Program-made: the position numbers and the translations under genes
Origin: CAYTZN01 sp964442495
GTDB lineage: Bacteria > Pseudomonadota > Gammaproteobacteria > Legionellales > Legionellaceae
NCBI GenBank assembly: GCA_964442495.1
Contig: CAYTZN010000002.1
Coordinates: 1 to 64,000 of the forward strand
Direction: 5' to 3'
DNA length: 64,000 bases
Notes under the pieces: model-generated
What the model saw: the letters and a program-made list of their open reading frames with translations, nothing else
The model's database searches: none
Told to the model about the DNA's origin: nothing
In this document: positions 54,152-62,602 of the stretch, one piece after another
How the letters are laid out: each line of letters starts with the position of its first letter
Numbering within the stretch: the first letter of the stretch is position 1

Positions 54152-55481
54152 CTTCGGTTAGCGTAAGCTCACCTGGTGGCACGTCTTTATAAATAGTGCT
54201 TCCAGCACCAATGGTTGCATTCTCACCAATCATAACAGGTGCTATTAATTGCGTATCAGAGCCGATAAAAACACCATCAGCAATGACCGTTTCATGTTTA
54301 TTTACACCGTCATAATTGCAAGTGATGGTTCCCGCACCGATGTTCACGTTTTTACCAAGCGTTACATCGCCTAAATAACTTAAATGGCTCGCTTTGCTAT
54401 TAGCACCAAACACCGCTTTTTTGGTTTCTACAAAATTGCCGATTTTGCAACCCGAAGCCAATGTTGTTCCAGGTCTTAAACGAGCAAAAGGACCAACGTG
54501 ACAGTCATCGCCTATTTGGCAATCTTCAAGCACACTGTTAGGATGAATTTCCGAATTTTTACCCAATACTACATTTTTTAAACTGCAATTCGCGCCAATT
54601 ATGCTGCCATCACCTATCACGACATGTCCTGTAAAAATATTATTCACGTCAATAACAACATCCATACCACAAGAAAGTTCACCCCGTATATCAATACGAG
54701 ATGCATCAAAAAGGGTCACCCCCTGAAGCATTAAACGCTCCGCAAGGTTAAACTGCCAGGCACGCTCTAACTGATTTAATTGCAGACGATTATTGACCCC
54801 TTGAATTTCTATAGGGTTTTCAGAGGACAATGAGACAATAGGGCATTTTTCAGAAACGGCAAGCGCTACAATATGAGTGAGATAATACTCCCCTTGAGCA
54901 TTGTTGGTTTTAAGTGTTGGCAACCAACGAATTAAATGAGAAGCTTCAGTGCAACAAATACCACTGTAAATTTCATTGATATTTCGCTGCGCAGCTGTTG
55001 CGTCCTTTTCCTCAACGATGGCATCTACTTGCCCCGCTGCATTTCGAACAATACGCCCAAGACCCGATGCATCGGCAACCGACGCAACCAATAACCCCAA
55101 AGACACGCCATACCCAGAATGAGGCATGCATTTATCAATAAGCGCCTGTAACGTTTCTAGGGTTATCAAAGGCACATCCCCTGACAATACCAACACCAAG
55201 CTTGTCGGAGGAATATGAGGCAACGCTTGCATCACAGCATGCCCCGTACCCAATTGCTCTTTTTGGATAACCCAATTCACAGGCAATGCATGCAGTGCTT
55301 GCTGAATAACCTCGCCCCCATGCCCAATAACGACATGAATGCCCTCAGGCTTTAAGGCGCGCGCGGTGTCTATCACCCGCGCTAACATGGGCCGCCCTGC
55401 CACCTCATGAAGCACTTTAGGGGTATTGGAGCGCATCCGGGTGCCTTGGCCTGCAGCTAAGATAACAATATGTAATGACAT
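54099..55481 (-). CDS. glmU: Bifunctional GlmU (UDP-GlcNAc pyrophosphorylase / GlcN-1-P acetyltransferase)
   Basis: Makes UDP-N-acetylglucosamine for peptidoglycan and lipopolysaccharide. The N-terminal uridyltransferase starts LAAGQGTRMRSNTPKVLHEV; the C-terminal left-handed beta-helix has hexapeptide repeats (e.g. GDDCHVGPFARLRPGT, GNFVETKKAVFG, SHLSYLGD) with catalytic His. ATG 55481 (MSLHIVIL) gives 460 residues; the open frame upstream to 55520 is not family-like. Its 3' end overlaps the convergent kinase-like gene. Confidence 0.97.
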   Translation of the reverse strand: MSLHIVILAAGQGTRMRSNTPKVLHEVAGRPMLARVIDTARALKPEGIHVVIGHGGEVIQQALHALPVNWVIQKEQLGTGHAVMQALPHIPPTSLVLVLSGDVPLITLETLQALIDKCMPHSGYGVSLGLLVASVADASGLGRIVRNAAGQVDAIVEEKDATAAQRNINEIYSGICCTEASHLIRWLPTLKTNNAQGEYYLTHIVALAVSEKCPIVSLSSENPIEIQGVNNRLQLNQLERAWQFNLAERLMLQGVTLFDASRIDIRGELSCGMDVVIDVNNIFTGHVVIGDGSIIGANCSLKNVVLGKNSEIHPNSVLEDCQIGDDCHVGPFARLRPGTTLASGCKIGNFVETKKAVFGANSKASHLSYLGDVTLGKNVNIGAGTITCNYDGVNKHETVIADGVFIGSDTQLIAPVMIGENATIGAGSTIYKDVPPGELTLTEATQKTVPGWTRPQKKNK

Positions 55482-55617
55482 GATGAGGGATCCTATTATT
55501 ATGTGGGCAGCTCTTGGCAACGCCTTGGAAAAGCTGTAAACAGTCTGTCTTTATATTGCGATTATTGTGTATATTGATATGATAAAAAAATTATCGGTAA
55601 AGTAAAGGAGTAATGTT

Positions 55618-56697
55618 ATGTCTGTTTTTGGTGAAATAGCAAAAGTATATATTATTGAACGATTAGAGGCCACTTGGAAGGAATCTATCAATGAAGAAAG
55701 GTCTCAGAGAACCTGGGAGAAAGTAGGTTTTGATATGGAATTACAAAAATCCCTTAATGATACAAATCGACAGTTAATCACTGCCTTAAAAGAAGACATA
55801 TTAAAATTGCCAATTAAGGATGATAAGACGTTTTACGAGGAGCTAAGAGCACTCCTTCAAACGCGTCGACAAGACATTTACTATAAAAATGTAGTCCGTC
55901 CAGAGGTCTTAAATGTAAACGTGTTTATTTCTCACCTTCAACAGGCTATAGATCTATTAAATCTTATTTTTACCCGCTTTACTGAGTTGGAACTACTTGT
56001 CCCTCACGACAAAGACCCCTTAAATGAATTTACATATGCTGTCGCCCGTTATGTAGCGAGGAATATAAGTCTCGACATTAATCCAGACATGATGCGCTCT
56101 TCTCAAAAAAGCCTTGCTAAGGAAAAAGAAGAGCTCACTCTAAAAGCGCTGGCTGATTGTCTAAAAAAAATCGACCACTTAAAGGAAGTTAACTATTTAA
56201 AAACCAAAAAAGAGACTGTTATAGAAACGCTAAAAATTTTGCTCAAAAATAATCGTGAAAAATGCGATAAACGTGCAGAGTTTTCTCTTGGCTTCATGAA
56301 GGTGCAACTACCTTCGGTTCAACCCGGTTATGGCTTCCTAGATACCTGTATGTCAGAGGCTCTTGCATGCATTCAAGCCACCATGGAAGACTCTCTGGTG
56401 GTGCAATTTACTGCTGATAAAATAGCACGTTCGCCAGATAAGGATAAGGAGCCTACTTCATATAAAAAAGATGTTGCTGCTTTAGCAAGTAGCGCCGCAA
56501 TAAGCCCAGAAGAAAGCATTAAGAGCATTGAACCTTCACCTCCTGAAAGCCATCAGCAGAGTTTACTCTCAGAAAATCCTTCATCTACCTTTTTTTCAAC
56601 ATCAACAACACTGTCAAAAAAAGAAAGAAAGGAATTGGAAAGGCACCAAAAGGAGAAATCATCCTCATACTCTTCAGCTGCATCGTCAAACCCTTAA
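55618..56697 (+). CDS. Unknown 359-residue protein with Ser-rich C-terminus
   Basis: AAGGAG lies seven bases before ATG 55618. Residues 1-260 are soluble, helical and charged, without recognisable domains. From about 270 the sequence becomes low-complexity Ser/Glu/Lys (SPEESIKSIEPSPPESHQQS, then LSKKERKELERHQKEKSSS). Such a folded body with a disordered polar tail is usual for Dot/Icm substrates, but no specific homology is seen. Single gene, divergent from glmU. Confidence 0.75.
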   Translation: MSVFGEIAKVYIIERLEATWKESINEERSQRTWEKVGFDMELQKSLNDTNRQLITALKEDILKLPIKDDKTFYEELRALLQTRRQDIYYKNVVRPEVLNVNVFISHLQQAIDLLNLIFTRFTELELLVPHDKDPLNEFTYAVARYVARNISLDINPDMMRSSQKSLAKEKEELTLKALADCLKKIDHLKEVNYLKTKKETVIETLKILLKNNREKCDKRAEFSLGFMKVQLPSVQPGYGFLDTCMSEALACIQATMEDSLVVQFTADKIARSPDKDKEPTSYKKDVAALASSAAISPEESIKSIEPSPPESHQQSLLSENPSSTFFSTSTTLSKKERKELERHQKEKSSSYSSAASSNP

Positions 56698-56755
56698 ACA
56701 ACAACATTTTCTTGCTCACAGCTTTCAATTCATCTTAAATTGTCATTGACCTTAC

Positions 56756-56795
56756 AACACCTACCTAGCACTTGCTGGGTGGTGTTCGGGTGTTT
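56756..56795 (+). terminator. Long hairpin after the 359-residue gene
   Basis: AACACC-T-ACCTAGC (56756-56769) pairs with GCTGGGTGGTGTT (56774-56786) to give about 13 bp with one bulged base and one G-T pair. It is followed by CGGGTGTTTTG, a weak T-tract. Position 60 bases after the stop fits a terminator. Confidence 0.45.
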
Positions 56796-56819
56796 TGACA
56801 ATTTACTCTTCAGGTCCTA

Positions 56820-57073
56820 GGTAATGCGGCTTGTCCGTAGGTAATTTAAAAGAGAAAGATCAACAGCCCCTAATGTGTCAACAAAAAATTAAAGCGAATT
56901 GGGCCGAGGCTAAGACCGTCCTACCACATTAATTTGTATTCAAATACGATAGAACTCACCCCACATTAAAAACATCGGCTGATTATATTTCAAATGATTG
57001 CGGTTTTAATTGCCAACCCCTTGTCTTTTGTGGAAAAATCAATGAAATATAGGGTTTATTAAGCAGTAACACC
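56820..57073 (+). other. Spacer with a possible coding relic before rppH
   Basis: Between the hairpin and rppH one frame reads KEKDQQPLMCQQKIKANW, then AEAKTVLPH and a stop near 56933-56936. It has protein-like composition but no start codon with a ribosome-binding site and an upstream stop. It could be a gene relic or chance. The remaining bases are AT-rich and should hold the rppH promoter, which I cannot place with confidence. Confidence 0.3.
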
Positions 57074-57601
57074 ATGGTAATTGATAGAGCCGGCTACCGG
57101 TTAAATGTAGGTATCGTTTTAGTTAACGAATCCGGCTTGGTATTTTGGGGGCGACGCCATGGACATGATGCCTGGCAATTCCCGCAAGGTGGGCTTGCAA
57201 CGGGCGAAACAGCACTTGAGGCCATGTTTCGTGAGTTACGTGAAGAAGTAGGCTTAGAGCGCGATGATATTGAAGTACTCGGCGTCACCAAACGCTGGCT
57301 TAAATACCGCCTGCCGAAACAATATTTACGCCACGGCACAGACCCGCTTGTTATCGGGCAAAAACAAAAATGGTATTTATTAAGACTTACTTCAAGTGAG
57401 CAAAAAGTTCGGCTTGACTTAAGTGACTCACCAGAATTTGATAGTTGGCGTTGGATAGACTATTTTGAACCTCAAGACCAAGTTATTTTTTTCAAAAAAC
57501 AAGTCTATGTACAAGCCTTAAAAGAACTAGAACATTTTCTTAAAAAACGAAGGACCCCGATTAGTGCACGGCATAATAAAAAGGGAAATCATACACGCTA
57601 A
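57074..57601 (+). CDS. rppH: RNA pyrophosphohydrolase
   Basis: Nudix hydrolase that removes pyrophosphate from the 5' triphosphate of mRNA and so triggers RNase E decay. The Nudix box GGLATGETALEAMFRELREEVG (39-60) is complete and the N-terminus MVIDRAGYRLNVGIVLVN is typical. 175 residues. First of the rppH-ptsP-lgt-thyA series, whose order is the same in E. coli. Confidence 0.97.
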   Translation: MVIDRAGYRLNVGIVLVNESGLVFWGRRHGHDAWQFPQGGLATGETALEAMFRELREEVGLERDDIEVLGVTKRWLKYRLPKQYLRHGTDPLVIGQKQKWYLLRLTSSEQKVRLDLSDSPEFDSWRWIDYFEPQDQVIFFKKQVYVQALKELEHFLKKRRTPISARHNKKGNHTR

Positions 57602-57643
57602 AGCTCTTTTTCAAGGGATTTCAACATGAACGCTACACCCTAA

Positions 57644-59935
57644 ATGTTAAAAATATTAAAACGTATCGTACAAGACGTAACCACAGCGAATCATTTAACA
57701 GACGCTCTTACCACATTGGTAGAGCGCGTTCGCAAAGCCGTTCTTGCAGATGCCGTTTCTGTGTACCTTATCGATAATAAAAACGCTGAATATGTATTGA
57801 TTGCGACAGACGGTTTAAATAAAAAAGCGCAATCAAAAGTACGTGTTGCATTGGACAGTGGTTTAATTGGTTTAATCGGGAGACGTGAAGAACCCATTAA
57901 CGTTAACAATGCTCCAACACACCCCGATTTTCACCAAAATCCTTTATTAGGGGAAGAGCACCTCAAGGCGTTTCTTGGTGTCCCCATCATTCAACATCGT
58001 AAATTATATGGCGTATTAACCGTTCAACAAATAGAAGAACGCTGTTTTGACGATGCAGAAGAAGCCTTTTTAATCACGCTTGCAGCCCAACTCGGGGGCA
58101 TCATTGCTCATGCTGAGGCCACTGGCGAGCTAGCACAGCTAACGCAACCAAGAGCCGTCGGTTTGGCAACGCCCGATGTTGTTCAAATTGCACTAACAGG
58201 AATCGGCAGTGTGCCAGGAGTGGCTATTGGCACAGCGGTGGTCATTTACCCCCCAGCTGATATTGATGCCGTACCCCGTATCACGGTTGATGACATAGAG
58301 CATGAAATCGCTATTTTTTATGAAGCGCTAAAAACGGCACGAGAAAACATGCACCGTTTAGGGCGGCGCATGAAACTAAGCATTGATGAAGATGAGCACG
58401 CCCTTTTCGATGTGTATTTACATATTCTAGATAACGATAGTTTAGGCGCCGATGTCGTAGAAGAAATCCGCAATGAAAAATTAACTGCTCAAGCAGCACT
58501 CGCTACCGTCATAAAAAGACATGTAATTCAATTTGAAAACATGAAAGATGACTATTTACGCGAACGTGCAAGCGATTTTCGTGACATTGGTCGACGTGTC
58601 TTAGCAGAGCTCCAATCCACACAACAAGAAGAAATTGCCTATCCCCGTCGCACGATTTTAGTGGGTGAAGAAATAACAGCCGCTGCCCTCGCTGAAGTAC
58701 CTGAAGGCCAATTGGCGGGCGTAGTGTCTGCAAAGGGTGCAAATAATTCACATGTAGCGATTTTAGCCCGTGCACTCGGTGTGCCTGCCGTCATGGGTGT
58801 GCGTGGGTTAAAATTAGAACATTTATCCCGTCGAGCCATGATTGTAGATGGCTTTTATGGCCATGTGTTTATTTCACCGTCTAAAGCCCTGCTTGCAGAA
58901 TACAAGCTATTGATGCGAGAGGAAGACGAGCTGAATCAGAGCTTGGAAAGCCTTCGTGATAAACCTGCAGAAACCACGGATAATTACCGTGTGTCCCTTC
59001 AAGTTAACACGGGCCTTGCCATGGATGCAGGGCTATCCATGAGCGTAGGCGCTGAAGGTGTGGGCCTTTACCGCTCTGAAATTCCTTTCATGAGCCGCGA
59101 TCGCTTCCCCTCTGAAGATGAGCAATACATTATTTACCGACAGCTCCTTAAAGCGTTTGCTCCCCGTTTAGTGACCATGCGAACACTGGACATTGGTGGT
59201 GATAAAGTACTCCCCTATTTTCCTGTTGAAGAAGAAAACCCCTACTTGGGCTGGCGCGGCGTACGGGTCACGCTTGATCACCCCGACGTATTTTTATTGC
59301 AGGTGCGTGCCATGATGCGCGCCAATGAAGGTCTTAACAATTTACGCATCATGCTACCTATGATTACCTCTCTTAGTGAGGTGGATGAAGCGGCTTATTT
59401 AATTAATAAAGCCTATGCGGAACTACTTGAGGAAGGCTGCTCTATTGAAAAACCCCTATTAGGCGTGATGATTGAAGTGCCTGCAGCCGTATGCCTTGCC
59501 CGTGAATTGGCAAAGCGCGTTGATTTTTTATCCGTAGGCAGCAACGACTTAACGCAATACCTCTTGGCTGTGGATAGAAACAATGCGCGAGTAGCGGGTC
59601 TTTACGACGCGTTGCACCCAGCCATGCTGAGAACATTGCTGAAAATTGTTGAAGGGGGTCACGCGGCAGGTGTTGAGGTTAGTATTTGCGGGGAAATGGC
59701 AAGTGACCCTCTCGCGATTATTTTATTGCTCGCCATGGGGTTTGATACCTTAAGCATGAATTCATCCAGCTTACCTCGCGTAAAATGGATGATTAGAAGC
59801 ATTTCCATTACCAATGCACGCAAAATTCTAGCCGAGGTGCTTGAGTTAGAACACCCAGCCGAAATTCGCCTACATTTGCAAAAAGCCCTCGAAAACCAAG
59901 GGCTAGGTAATTTAATTCGGGCAGGGAAATCATGA
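57644..59935 (+). CDS. ptsP: PEP-protein phosphotransferase PtsP (enzyme I-Ntr)
   Basis: First enzyme of the nitrogen-type phosphotransferase system: an N-terminal GAF sensory domain (about 1-165), the phospho-His swivel domain with NNSHVAILARALG (His near 369) and the C-terminal PEP-binding barrel with GVGLYRSEIPF, GSNDLTQYLLAVDRNN and SICGEMASDP. 763 residues is normal. It phosphorylates NPr, which is not encoded here, and GAF ligands (glutamine/2-oxoglutarate in E. coli) adjust its activity. The ATG 57644 has no strong ribosome-binding site. Confidence 0.97.
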   Translation: MLKILKRIVQDVTTANHLTDALTTLVERVRKAVLADAVSVYLIDNKNAEYVLIATDGLNKKAQSKVRVALDSGLIGLIGRREEPINVNNAPTHPDFHQNPLLGEEHLKAFLGVPIIQHRKLYGVLTVQQIEERCFDDAEEAFLITLAAQLGGIIAHAEATGELAQLTQPRAVGLATPDVVQIALTGIGSVPGVAIGTAVVIYPPADIDAVPRITVDDIEHEIAIFYEALKTARENMHRLGRRMKLSIDEDEHALFDVYLHILDNDSLGADVVEEIRNEKLTAQAALATVIKRHVIQFENMKDDYLRERASDFRDIGRRVLAELQSTQQEEIAYPRRTILVGEEITAAALAEVPEGQLAGVVSAKGANNSHVAILARALGVPAVMGVRGLKLEHLSRRAMIVDGFYGHVFISPSKALLAEYKLLMREEDELNQSLESLRDKPAETTDNYRVSLQVNTGLAMDAGLSMSVGAEGVGLYRSEIPFMSRDRFPSEDEQYIIYRQLLKAFAPRLVTMRTLDIGGDKVLPYFPVEEENPYLGWRGVRVTLDHPDVFLLQVRAMMRANEGLNNLRIMLPMITSLSEVDEAAYLINKAYAELLEEGCSIEKPLLGVMIEVPAAVCLARELAKRVDFLSVGSNDLTQYLLAVDRNNARVAGLYDALHPAMLRTLLKIVEGGHAAGVEVSICGEMASDPLAIILLLAMGFDTLSMNSSSLPRVKWMIRSISITNARKILAEVLELEHPAEIRLHLQKALENQGLGNLIRAGKS

Positions 59936-59996
59936 AAAAAGCCCCTAACACATCATATCTATTCGCGCATATCTCCACCCCAAAGAGGAGGTCATT

Positions 59997-60791
59997 ATGT
60001 TGATTTTCCCACAGATTAACCCCGTTGCTTTCTCAGTAGGCCGCTTACAAGTGCATTGGTATGGTTTGATGTACTTGGTTGGGTTTGCGAGTGCTTGGCT
60101 TTTAGCCCTTTGGAGAGCCAAGCATTATCGGCTCGCTTGGACGCCAGAACAAATTGGTGATTTGATCTTTTTTGCAGCTCTAGGTGTTATCATTGGCGGC
60201 CGATTAGGGTACATGGTTTTTTACAATACCGCTCTTTTAATCAGCAAGCCTTGGGTGGTGTTTAAACTCTGGGAAGGTGGCATGTCGTTTCACGGCGGCC
60301 TCATCGGTGTCATCGTAGCCCTGCTCTTTTTTGCCCGAAAAATAAAAAAACCCTTTTGGGAAATAGGCGATTTTGTAGCCCCTTTGGTTCCCTTAGGGCT
60401 TGCGGCTGGGCGTATCGGCAATTTCATTAATGGCGAACTGTGGGGCCGAGTAACCGATGTGCCATGGGGCATGGTGTTTCCCGCAGTAGATGACCAACCC
60501 CGCCACCCATCGCAACTCTATGAGTGTGGTTTAGAAGGTATTGTGCTGTTTATTCTGGTGTGGTGGTATGCAGCAAAACCACGTCCAAATGGGTGTGTCT
60601 CTGGCGTTTTCCTGATGGGTTATGCAACCTGTCGGTTGGTTGGAGAGCTCTTTCGCGAACCGGACGTACAACTTGGATTCCTGGCCTTTAATTGGGTAAC
60701 CATGGGACAATTACTGTCTCTCCCAATGTTACTTACAGGATTTTTATTATGGTGGATGAAACGACATGAAAACCTATCTCGCGTTAATTGA
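59997..60791 (+). CDS. lgt: Prolipoprotein diacylglyceryl transferase
   Basis: Inner-membrane enzyme that transfers diacylglycerol from phosphatidylglycerol to the lipobox cysteine of prolipoproteins, the first lipoprotein-maturation step (needed here for the MacA-like lipoprotein). Motifs MSFHGGLIG and GLAAGRIGNFINGELWGR are intact; seven hydrophobic helices. AGGAGG precedes ATG 59997. The last 26 bases overlap the thyA start. Confidence 0.97.
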   Translation: MLIFPQINPVAFSVGRLQVHWYGLMYLVGFASAWLLALWRAKHYRLAWTPEQIGDLIFFAALGVIIGGRLGYMVFYNTALLISKPWVVFKLWEGGMSFHGGLIGVIVALLFFARKIKKPFWEIGDFVAPLVPLGLAAGRIGNFINGELWGRVTDVPWGMVFPAVDDQPRHPSQLYECGLEGIVLFILVWWYAAKPRPNGCVSGVFLMGYATCRLVGELFREPDVQLGFLAFNWVTMGQLLSLPMLLTGFLLWWMKRHENLSRVN

Positions 60792-61560
60792 ACATATTTT
60801 AAAGCATGGTATTAAAAAGGAAGACCGAACCGGTACTGGAACCTTGTCCGTTTTTGCATACCAAATGCGCTTTAATCTTCAAGAAGGCTTTCCTCTTGTC
60901 ACCACCAAAAAATTGCACACCCGCAGCATTATTCATGAACTGTTATGGTTTCTTCGTGGAGACACCAACATTGCCTATCTTAACGAACACGGTGTTTCTA
61001 TTTGGGACGAGTGGGCGAATACAGAAGGCGACCTTGGGCCAGTCTATGGTCGGCAATGGCGCTGCTGGCCGACGCCAGATGGGCAGACGATTGATCAGTT
61101 AACAACCGTGCTACAACAAATTAAAACCAACCCCGATTCTCGCCGCCTGATTATTAGTGCCTGGAATGTCGGTGAGCTTGATAAAATGGCCCTTGCACCC
61201 TGCCATGCCTTGTTTCAATTTTATGTCGCTAATAACCGTCTTTCCTGCCAACTGTACCAACGTTCCGCTGATGTTTTTTTAGGCGTCCCCTTTAACATAG
61301 CCTCGTATGCACTTTTAACCCACATGGTGGCAGAGCAATGCAATCTTGAAGTAGGTGAATTTATTTGGACGGGCGGCGATTGTCACCTTTACTTAAACCA
61401 CTTAGCTCAGGCCAAAACGCAATTACAACGAGCCCCCTTACCGCTCCCGCAATTGCTTATCAAACAAAAAGCCCCTTCGTTGTATGATTATCATTTTGAT
61501 GATTTTGAATTTATCAATTACGAATGCCATGCAGCAATTAAGGCACCCATTGCCATTTAA
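60766..61560 (+). CDS. thyA: Thymidylate synthase
   Basis: Converts dUMP to dTMP with methylenetetrahydrofolate. Catalytic Cys146 lies in ALAPCHALFQFY; RTGTGTLSVF, LIISAWNVGEL and the C-terminal IKAPIAI are conserved. 264 residues matches E. coli. The start overlaps lgt by 26 bases, so translation is probably coupled. A terminator follows directly. Confidence 0.98.
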   Translation: MKTYLALIEHILKHGIKKEDRTGTGTLSVFAYQMRFNLQEGFPLVTTKKLHTRSIIHELLWFLRGDTNIAYLNEHGVSIWDEWANTEGDLGPVYGRQWRCWPTPDGQTIDQLTTVLQQIKTNPDSRRLIISAWNVGELDKMALAPCHALFQFYVANNRLSCQLYQRSADVFLGVPFNIASYALLTHMVAEQCNLEVGEFIWTGGDCHLYLNHLAQAKTQLQRAPLPLPQLLIKQKAPSLYDYHFDDFEFINYECHAAIKAPIAI

Positions 61561-61577
61561 AATAGCAATGGTATTTT
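61547..61577 (+). terminator. Intrinsic terminator of the lgt-thyA operon
   Basis: CCATTGC (61547-61553) and GCAATGG (61565-61571) pair around an 11-base loop that includes the thyA stop codon, followed by TATTTT (61572-61577). Confidence 0.65.
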
Positions 61578-61769
61578 AACGATGTTGAGACCCTTTGAAT
61601 TTACTATTTTTATTCCAATAATCCTAAAAATATTATCACAAACATGATCAAATTTACAAAAAACCCCGCTGTTTTTCGCGCACTCCACGTGGACGATTAC
61701 CACATGCAAAACCATTCCCCCCAGTAGTAAAAAATCTAAAAATAAGCCTATAAAAGCTGCCCTATTGTG

Positions 61770-61799
61770 TTGTTAAAATACCCTTTTCACCCTCATAAT
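61770..61799 (+). promoter_or_regulatory. Predicted promoter of the outer-membrane barrel gene
   Basis: TTGTTA (61770-61775) and CATAAT (61794-61799) are 18 bases apart, ending 33 bases before ATG 61833. AAGGGATG supplies the ribosome-binding site. Confidence 0.5.
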
Positions 61800-61832
61800 G
61801 AAGCCTTTCGGCCATAAATAAGGGATGACTTC

Positions 61833-62594
61833 ATGACCAAAAAGGGTCAAATAGTAGCATTGGCCTGGCTTTGCATGATATTGCCTGGAATTGGATTAGC
61901 GGGCACAGCAGGGTCTATACAAGAAGCAAAACCTTGGGCAACAATAGCAACGCTCAGTGCGGGACCGGCTTGGTACCACGCAGGACGAACACAAACGATT
62001 GATTTGCAGCCTGATTTTACCAATACCTATGTCACTCACCAGGAAGAGCATATATTAGCCAGTGGGGAATTTTTTTTAGGATTGCAAAAACACCCCATTG
62101 GTTCTACATGGCATGGTCAGCTTGGTTTGGCAGTCGCTATAAATAGTGGCACACGGACCCAAGGTGATATTTGGGAGCTAAGTGAGCCTGATTTTGATAA
62201 CTTTACCTATCAATACAAAATAACTCAGACACGTGTAACATTGAAAGGTAAGCTGTTATCTGCGATTTTCAGTGAGACATTACTCCCTTATGTGAGTGCC
62301 GGTGTAGGTGCAGGCTTTAACAAAACCTACCATTTTGCAATGAGCCCCAAAATTTTCGCTGCGGTACCTGTTCCTGCATTTAAATGCCATTCTCAAACCA
62401 CGCTAAGCTACACCGTTGGTGCCGGTCTACAACATGCTCTCAATCAACATTTGTACGTCGGAATTGGCTATGAGTTGGCTGATTGGGGGAAGAGTACCTT
62501 GTCGCCCGCAACAGGACAGGTGTCAGGAACAGGCCTGCAATTTAATCACCTTTACACGAATCAATTACAGTTTAGTTTGAGCTATTTAGCTTAG
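61833..62594 (+). CDS. Outer-membrane beta-barrel protein
   Basis: 253 residues: a signal peptide (ALAWLCMILPGIGLAG) then alternating hydrophobic strands rich in Gly/aromatic residues (LLPYVSAGVGAGFNKTYHF, YTVGAGLQHALNQHLYVGIGYELADWG) and a C-terminal strand LQFSLSYLA as in small eight-stranded barrels. It resembles the OmpA/OprF-like surface proteins found in many Legionella copies; function may be adhesion or membrane stability. The following secreted gene begins nine bases after its stop and may be co-transcribed. Confidence 0.88.
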   Translation: MTKKGQIVALAWLCMILPGIGLAGTAGSIQEAKPWATIATLSAGPAWYHAGRTQTIDLQPDFTNTYVTHQEEHILASGEFFLGLQKHPIGSTWHGQLGLAVAINSGTRTQGDIWELSEPDFDNFTYQYKITQTRVTLKGKLLSAIFSETLLPYVSAGVGAGFNKTYHFAMSPKIFAAVPVPAFKCHSQTTLSYTVGAGLQHALNQHLYVGIGYELADWGKSTLSPATGQVSGTGLQFNHLYTNQLQFSLSYLA

Positions 62595-62602
62595 GAGCCA
62601 TC

